Below, piece after piece: positions 57,417 through 64,000 of a stretch of 64,000 nt of DNA. The stretch lies in assembly GCA_009780135.1 (NCBI GenBank), contig WRAP01000001.1:62001-126000 (forward strand). The letters run 5' to 3'. A program made the position numbers and the translations under genes. The notes beneath the pieces were generated by a model. That model was not told the DNA's origin and did not search any database. It saw only the letters and a list, made by a program, of their open reading frames with translations. This DNA is from Bacillota bacterium (lineage in GTDB: Bacteria; Bacillota; Clostridia; Christensenellales; Pumilibacteraceae). The stretch's first letter is position 1; every line of letters begins with the position of its first letter.

Positions 57417-60227
57417 ATGAAACGAAAAATTATTTTAATAATTATGATATTAACAATTTTTGTTGTTAGTATTGTTTTAGTAGCGTGTAGCGAGGATAGT
57501 TGCCCGAATTTGCCGTTATGTCCCACACCGCCAACACAAGAGTGTGAGGTATGCAACGAAAGAGAGGATGATATTGTATTACATACGATTACATTTAAAT
57601 CTGGTATAGAAGATTATGAGTCGTTTAGCGTGAGTATAATGAATGGACAAGCTGCAGCTATGCCATTTGCTCCCGCAGCTCCGAACGGTTACAGCTTTTA
57701 TGGTTGGTTTTTAGGAGATAGTCGATTTGTTTTTACAACAGTGATAACTCAAGATATTACGCTTATTGCTAGATGGCAACCTATAGAAGTATCGATAGTA
57801 GAGTACACTGTTAGTTTTATAATACATAACGATTATGAACCACTAGAAATAGCGGTGCGTGATTTTGCTAGAGTAGAAGAACCGACTACTCCGTCAAGAG
57901 AAGGTTTTTCTTTTATGGGGTGGTTTTTAGATGCAACCGGAGTTGTAGAATTTAATTTTAATACTGCTATTGTACAAGATATAAATGTTTATGCTGTATG
58001 GCAAGCCGATATATTTACCATAACTTATATTGGTGATTTAAATGTTATTAAAAACGGCGAAATAGTTACATATTTAGAGGTGGCATTTGGCGATAATTTT
58101 ATATTAGGTATTCCAGATCTTCCAGAGGCACTATATTATGGACTAGAATTTCATGGCTGGTTTGTAGGGGAAGGTGAGCAAAGAGTTCGTCTTACGGACG
58201 AAAATGGAGTTGGTTTATATGGCTGGAATATAGCAAGAGATGTAGAGGCTGTTGCTGTATTTAATGAGAATTATCGCATTGCTTTACTTGTTTTTACTAG
58301 AATGGCAGACGATAGTGGGTATTCTGTTATCGCAGGTAGTAACGCTTCTAACTTAGAAAACATTATAATTCCCCGTATGTTTAATGGCTTACCTGTTGTT
58401 GCTATAGGAGATGATGCTTTTAGAGGATTGGCAAACCTTACACAAATATTATTGCCAGCTACTTTGATAACTGTTGGTAATAACGCATTTGAAGGTACGG
58501 GCATTACTGTTATAATGATAGGGCAGAATGTAATAAGCATAGGTGACGAAGCGTTTAAGAACTCAGCTATAGAGCAAGTTACACTTACGCATATGGGGCT
58601 AGACGGCGTTAATATAAGGCGTACTACTACTATTGGTGAAAACACTTTTTACGGTGCTGATAATTTTAGCCGTATTGTTTTTCCTACAAGTCATATTGTA
58701 GATTGGGCAAGAACTAGCGATAATAATTGGAGGCATCACGCTAATATTATGGATTTTAGTATGTGGACAGATATGCAAGGTAACAATCCGCAATCTATAG
58801 TGGCAAGCTATGATGCTTTAATATTTACTCCAATAAATAACGGCAATGCTTATTCTGTAGTTTTATCGGAGAGTGCTAGGCATTTACAACACATAATAGT
58901 ACCAAGATTTTTTAATAATAGACCTGTAACTACAATTGCGGATAATGGATTTAGACATGCAACTTTTAGCCATATTCGTAGAAATACCGGTAGAATTGAC
59001 TTAATGCAGGCGGGTTTACATTTATTTGATACGATAACAACGATAGGTAATCATGCCTTTAGCGATAATTTTGTATTGAATATGGTGCATTTACATAATG
59101 TTGTGGCTTTTATGGGTACAGATGTATTTGCAAATAATAGAAATCTTCAAACATTTGAGTTTATGCCTTTTGGAGCTGTTTCTAATTTGACAGCGATTCC
59201 GGATAGAACTTTTATAAATAATCGTAGTTTAGGCACCGTTGCTATTCCTGCGTCGGTTACTTCTATAGGTGTGAGTGCGTTTGAACATAACTTAAGTCTG
59301 ACAGGTGTAACTTTTGGTGCGGGTAGTACTCTTACCTCCATAGGCAATAGAGCTTTTTATAACACTAGAACTTTTAATATTTTAGCTACTGCTTTGCCTG
59401 CAAGCTTAGTATCTATTGGCAATAACGCCTTTACAAATACTTTAGCATGGGCACCTACGACAGCATTGGTGCTACCGGCATCTCTAACTACAATAGGTAC
59501 AAGCGCTTTCCAAAACTCTGCTATAACAGGTGTTGTTGTTCCCAACGGTGTAACGAGCATTCCTAACTTTGCTTTTGATGGGGCTAGACGATTATCTAGC
59601 GTTACGCTACCTACAACTCTTACATCTATTGGCAATAACGCTTTCCAAAACACAACTATGCTAACAAGCATAGATTTGCCTTCTAGTATAACAACTATTG
59701 GTGCTAGTGCGTTTATGGGCTCTGGCTTAACAAGTATAAATATTCCTAACGGAGTAACAACGATACAAGCAAACACATTTAATAATGCAAGAAATTTAGT
59801 AACGGTAAATTTACCTAACGGCTTAATGACTATACAAAATTCGGCATTTCAAGATACGGTTTCATTAAGACAAATAACACTACCTAACTCGTTAACTACT
59901 TTAGCTACTATGGCATTTCAGCGTTCGGGTATAGAAAGCATAGTTATCCCTGCTAGTGTACTTCGTATAGAGGCAAATACATTTAATGGGGCAACTCATC
60001 TTCAGTTTGTTCAACTATTAAGATGGCAACCACTGCTAGATGCACCTAATGCTAGAATTACAACGCTGGCAAATATAAACGCATTTAGCGGCACTACTGC
60101 TAGAATTTACATACCTACAGGTAGCTATAATAGCTACAGAGTAGACGCAATAGCAACAGGAGCTGGAAACTCTGTTTGGAACAATGCTATATTTAACGGC
60201 AGAATGGTAGAGGGAGCACCAAGTTAA
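57417..60227 (+). CDS. Surface lipoprotein with InlB B-repeats and BspA-type LRR_5 repeats
   Basis: Lipobox-like VLVACSED; 'YGWFLGDSRFVFTTVITQDITLIARW', 'FMGWFLD...YAVWQ'; about ten 'LPASLTTIGTSAFQNS..' LRR_5 units. Confidence 0.9.
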   Translation: MKRKIILIIMILTIFVVSIVLVACSEDSCPNLPLCPTPPTQECEVCNEREDDIVLHTITFKSGIEDYESFSVSIMNGQAAAMPFAPAAPNGYSFYGWFLGDSRFVFTTVITQDITLIARWQPIEVSIVEYTVSFIIHNDYEPLEIAVRDFARVEEPTTPSREGFSFMGWFLDATGVVEFNFNTAIVQDINVYAVWQADIFTITYIGDLNVIKNGEIVTYLEVAFGDNFILGIPDLPEALYYGLEFHGWFVGEGEQRVRLTDENGVGLYGWNIARDVEAVAVFNENYRIALLVFTRMADDSGYSVIAGSNASNLENIIIPRMFNGLPVVAIGDDAFRGLANLTQILLPATLITVGNNAFEGTGITVIMIGQNVISIGDEAFKNSAIEQVTLTHMGLDGVNIRRTTTIGENTFYGADNFSRIVFPTSHIVDWARTSDNNWRHHANIMDFSMWTDMQGNNPQSIVASYDALIFTPINNGNAYSVVLSESARHLQHIIVPRFFNNRPVTTIADNGFRHATFSHIRRNTGRIDLMQAGLHLFDTITTIGNHAFSDNFVLNMVHLHNVVAFMGTDVFANNRNLQTFEFMPFGAVSNLTAIPDRTFINNRSLGTVAIPASVTSIGVSAFEHNLSLTGVTFGAGSTLTSIGNRAFYNTRTFNILATALPASLVSIGNNAFTNTLAWAPTTALVLPASLTTIGTSAFQNSAITGVVVPNGVTSIPNFAFDGARRLSSVTLPTTLTSIGNNAFQNTTMLTSIDLPSSITTIGASAFMGSGLTSINIPNGVTTIQANTFNNARNLVTVNLPNGLMTIQNSAFQDTVSLRQITLPNSLTTLATMAFQRSGIESIVIPASVLRIEANTFNGATHLQFVQLLRWQPLLDAPNARITTLANINAFSGTTARIYIPTGSYNSYRVDAIATGAGNSVWNNAIFNGRMVEGAPS

Positions 60228-60274
60228 ATAAACAAATCTAGCAAAAAATAAATACCCTAAGGAAATAGTAATAA

Positions 60275-63200
60275 ATGAAAAAAAATAAACTTTTATTTAG
60301 TATATTAATACTTATTATAGTGGCGGTGGCTTTTATAGCTTGCACAAATACGACCACACATACTGTTGTGTTCGAGTTAAACGGCGGGCAGGCGAACTTT
60401 GAGCTAGTTAATACTGTAGAGCACAATGCTACAATTGTGCGTCCTAGTCCTAATCCTATTAAAGACGGATATAGGTTTATCGAATGGAGAGAAGGTGGCA
60501 TAGCCTTTGATTTTACAACTCCTATAACACGCAATATTGTACTAGTGGCACATTTTGAGCCTTTAGTAGAACAAAATCAAACAGTTACTGTATTTTTTAA
60601 TTTAGATGGCGGTACGGCAGATTTTAACTTGCAGCAGCAAATTGCAGTAGGTAGTACGATAACAAGGCCTATAGAAGATCCTATACGATACGGATATATT
60701 TTTATGGGTTGGTATGTGGATGGTAATCAATTTGAATTTACAACCACTATAACAACTAACATTACTATAACTGCAGTTTGGGTACAGCGTACTGCGACAA
60801 GTTTAATGGTTGTAGCTAGACCTAATCTAACTAGATACTACTTTAGAGATACTCAAGTAGATTTAAGCGGTGGTGTTATAAGAGTTGCATTTAACAACGA
60901 CACTTCCATTGATGTGTCGATGACAGCACAAGGTGTTAATGTGGATTTTGATTTTGAAAATGTTACATTTAGCTCAACTCCAGGTTTTAACGATGTTGTT
61001 GTTAGCGGAATAACCGATATAACTATAGAATACTTAGGTGTTAGTACCAGTTTTGATGTTACTGTTATATTAAATTATCATGCCAATAACGGTCTTATTG
61101 GATTTTTATTTGACCATGCTTTTGGTGCTTTAAATCGCTTTGACGATCTTCTAATATTATATACTCATCATTTATTGTCACAAGAATTATTTTATATAAG
61201 ATTAAGTAACTCTGAAACTTGGAACACCGGCTGGGATAATGTTTTTGCTCCACATTTTGCAATTATAGACGATATTGTTACAGAGTTCTTTTTTGAATAT
61301 TATCCATTTTTACTAGAAGACCCGCAAATTTGGAATTTTATTGTAACGCTGGGTTCTGCTAGGTTTAAGAATCTTGCAATAGGGTTTGAACCGGGTGAGG
61401 TTGAGTATTATTCGCATAAGATAAGAGAGATGTATTTTGCTTTCAACTACGCTCAAAGAGTTAATGTGCTTACTGCAATAAATACATCAGGCATGCATTT
61501 TATTAATCAACTTGTAACTTATTATCGCAGTCATTTTGGTTTAGGGGTAGCACATATAGATGCGTTTCGCCAAATGCTAACAGCACAGTTTTATCACGAC
61601 TTTTATGTTGCAACAGAAAATTATAATATGCTTGCACTTTTTATGCATTCATTCGAAGATTTTTTAGATATATTTGGCAGTTTGAATGCCGAGCATACAA
61701 ATATATTTAATACTCATTGGGGTGTAGAGCGTCAAGTATTAAATGCGTTTCATAATGCACGCTATATTCATCCACCAGAGGGTTTTGATTGGGCAAACTT
61801 TAGAATATTATCAAGAGAATTAGTTAATAGAAATGCTAGCGAAGATCATATTTTATATCTATATTTTCTTTTTGAGTTTTTAGATCTGGTAGATTATATC
61901 AATCAGAGTGGCAATCAAGAATGGATACAGCATCTCGAAGAAGTTTATGCTAGCGATATAAATCATGCTAGAAGCTTTTTAACTACTCAAATTATGGCGG
62001 ATATTCCGCTTGTGTTTAACGATGAAAATGCTTTTGCTTTTGTTCGTATGCTATCTCGTGCGGCTATTATTCATACAACGCAAGGAATTAATAATTTTGG
62101 TATATCAAACTTTACTCCTATAATAAATGCTATGTGGGATTATTATAGCCTTATAGAATCGGCTACTAAAGCACAATTGTTAAGGCTTAATAGTTTTAGT
62201 TTTTATTTTATAGATATTACGGTTAGCTTTTCGGTACTATCTTCTCGTGTACCGATGGCAATTTCTACTTTAGTTAGAGCTACTTTAGAAGCAGATATTT
62301 TTCTAAATTCATATAGAGTAAACGGTATTGTCAGGGACTTTAACGATTTTGTGGCATCTATTAGAGTAGCTATGAGAGTATATAGACATCATAGGGGATT
62401 GGGTCAGTTTGACTACTATTTTGGTGATATGTTTGATTATCTAAAGGATTATTATTTTGATAGGCACCAACCTCGTATATCGGACGATATTTTAAGAATA
62501 GTAGATTTTATGTTTGATGCTAGATTACATTTGTTAAACGGTAGAGATGTTCATTTTTTCTATCTATACTTTACAGTTAGAGATCTTGTAGAGGATATTT
62601 TATCAAGCGAAGATAATAATTTAATATATGAGTTTACAGAGCTGTTGTTATTTGGCACACAGACAAATCCTGTATCAGCACACCAAATGTTTATAAACTG
62701 GCAGAACGAATACTTTGGTTTTTTTGTGAGTGAGTTTGAAGAATTTAGCCAAGAAAACTTTCTAGAATTTATCTTTGCTTACTCTAGAGTTGTATTTAAT
62801 CGTATGACCTTTTCTAATGTTTATTGGCTTACTCCACAAGCAGAAGTAGATGTGGAACTTATGATTAAATTATTTAATCAACTAACCACAGAGCAAAGAG
62901 TAGTATTTTTATGGGGCGGGATTTTTGCGGTATTACCTCCGTATGCGTTATATATGGAATTAACAGCAGAGCATTTTGCTAAAACAATTTCTCAAGCAGC
63001 GGCACAAGTATATGTGTTTTTATGGGAGGCATTTGTTTGGTATGATAGATGGAATGTAGAGCAAAATCTAGCACACTTTAATAATGTTATGACTATTTTT
63101 AGACTACATCTTATCCCAAGTTATAACGCTTTATCAAATGATGATAGGATAGCTTTTAATGCGTTGTTTTACGATTGGTATCAAGAGGCTTTGGAGCTTT

Positions 63201-63940
63201 ATGCTTCGCTTATAGTTAGTGCGGTAAATTGGGAATCTATAGAGCAAATGATGCTAGGTGCTTTACGCAATATCGGCGATAATGGTAGCGATTTATTATT
63301 CTTACATTTTTGGTTTACAATTTATTTTGAATACACTATGATTAGATACAATCCTGAAATATATTTAGAATTTAACGAAAGATTTGCTACTCAATTTGCT
63401 ACAATATCAGCACATAGAGACACCTTTAATGACTTAATTTTTAGCAGTACTAATTTAATAGCTTTTGCTAGGCGTTTATCTACCATAGCTTTTAGACTAG
63501 CATACGATCCTGGTTATATTATTGCAATTGGCACGCCAGGCAATGCGTTTAGATCAGATGCTATGGTGGCAAGGCAACTCTTTTTAGCACTTAATTACAA
63601 CCTTGTAGCGGCATTCTTTAATAGCGTAGATAGTGCTTTAGAGTATTTTATTTATTGGACTTTGGCAGAAGTAAGGCAAACATGGCCCACTACCGGTATG
63701 GCACCGGCACCTGCTGCATTTTCGCTTGCATACGAGTCGTTAGTTAGAGCTTTTATTCAATATAGTTTTTATCAAGCAGGCGAGCAAGCTGCTCATGCTA
63801 GATTTATTTATTATATGAATATAACTTTGCAACGCTTCTATAGCTTGCCTACAACAGGAATAGGCAGCCAAGCAACTTTTAACTCTAATGTAACATTTGG
63901 TCCGTTATTTACATACTTAAGAGTGGCAATGCTGCCTTGA
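60275..63940 (+). CDS. Large lipoprotein: two InlB B-repeats, Ig-like segment, then about 900 aa unassigned helical aromatic-rich region
   Basis: Lipobox-like VAFIACTNT; 'YRFIEWREGGIAFDFTTPITRNIVLVAHF', 'YIFMGWYVDGNQFEFTTTITTNITITAVW'. Confidence 0.85.
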   Translation: MKKNKLLFSILILIIVAVAFIACTNTTTHTVVFELNGGQANFELVNTVEHNATIVRPSPNPIKDGYRFIEWREGGIAFDFTTPITRNIVLVAHFEPLVEQNQTVTVFFNLDGGTADFNLQQQIAVGSTITRPIEDPIRYGYIFMGWYVDGNQFEFTTTITTNITITAVWVQRTATSLMVVARPNLTRYYFRDTQVDLSGGVIRVAFNNDTSIDVSMTAQGVNVDFDFENVTFSSTPGFNDVVVSGITDITIEYLGVSTSFDVTVILNYHANNGLIGFLFDHAFGALNRFDDLLILYTHHLLSQELFYIRLSNSETWNTGWDNVFAPHFAIIDDIVTEFFFEYYPFLLEDPQIWNFIVTLGSARFKNLAIGFEPGEVEYYSHKIREMYFAFNYAQRVNVLTAINTSGMHFINQLVTYYRSHFGLGVAHIDAFRQMLTAQFYHDFYVATENYNMLALFMHSFEDFLDIFGSLNAEHTNIFNTHWGVERQVLNAFHNARYIHPPEGFDWANFRILSRELVNRNASEDHILYLYFLFEFLDLVDYINQSGNQEWIQHLEEVYASDINHARSFLTTQIMADIPLVFNDENAFAFVRMLSRAAIIHTTQGINNFGISNFTPIINAMWDYYSLIESATKAQLLRLNSFSFYFIDITVSFSVLSSRVPMAISTLVRATLEADIFLNSYRVNGIVRDFNDFVASIRVAMRVYRHHRGLGQFDYYFGDMFDYLKDYYFDRHQPRISDDILRIVDFMFDARLHLLNGRDVHFFYLYFTVRDLVEDILSSEDNNLIYEFTELLLFGTQTNPVSAHQMFINWQNEYFGFFVSEFEEFSQENFLEFIFAYSRVVFNRMTFSNVYWLTPQAEVDVELMIKLFNQLTTEQRVVFLWGGIFAVLPPYALYMELTAEHFAKTISQAAAQVYVFLWEAFVWYDRWNVEQNLAHFNNVMTIFRLHLIPSYNALSNDDRIAFNALFYDWYQEALELYASLIVSAVNWESIEQMMLGALRNIGDNGSDLLFLHFWFTIYFEYTMIRYNPEIYLEFNERFATQFATISAHRDTFNDLIFSSTNLIAFARRLSTIAFRLAYDPGYIIAIGTPGNAFRSDAMVARQLFLALNYNLVAAFFNSVDSALEYFIYWTLAEVRQTWPTTGMAPAPAAFSLAYESLVRAFIQYSFYQAGEQAAHARFIYYMNITLQRFYSLPTTGIGSQATFNSNVTFGPLFTYLRVAMLP

Positions 63941-64000
63941 TATAGAAGAAAGTTCAGCAAAAAACGGATTGTTGCAATTAGGGAAGTAATATTTAATTAG

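Overview
AT-rich, gene-dense window that looks like the chromosome of an endospore-forming Clostridia-like Firmicute (inference from gene content: spoIIAA/spoIIAB/sigF, sigK, YyaC family, CotH kinase, LysM-CAP protein, hrcA-grpE-dnaK-dnaJ). Most of it is housekeeping: alr, coaD, rsmD, gyrB, engB, yebC, heat-shock operon, prmA-rsmE-mtaB, pyk, rpiB-rsgA-rpe-miaA-cmk-ispH-rpsA, rpsU, htpG, tRNA-Arg(CCT), tRNA-Cys(GCA). No CRISPR array, prophage, transposase or obvious defence island was seen. Points of most interest: (1) a spoIIA operon split by an inverted zinc-ribbon gene; (2) an orphan protein resembling the Spo0A C-terminal DNA-binding domain with no receiver, in an operon with a SpoU methyltransferase and YebC; (3) a PadR regulator fused to an acidic linker and a multi-TM domain; (4) a dispersed palindromic intergenic repeat family (at least 4 copies); (5) a split CIRCE element (perfect 9-bp arms, 32-nt spacer) and a leader motif shared by hrcA and dnaK; (6) an M28-like membrane protein whose metal ligands look lost; (7) three decayed genes (patatin-like, MntP-like, YjbQ-like) outside the ORF track; (8) a perfect 15-copy TGGCT pentanucleotide tract in an upstream region; (9) two large InlB-repeat surface lipoproteins, one with about 900 aa of unassigned sequence. 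All homology calls are from reading motifs by eye; no database search was run.
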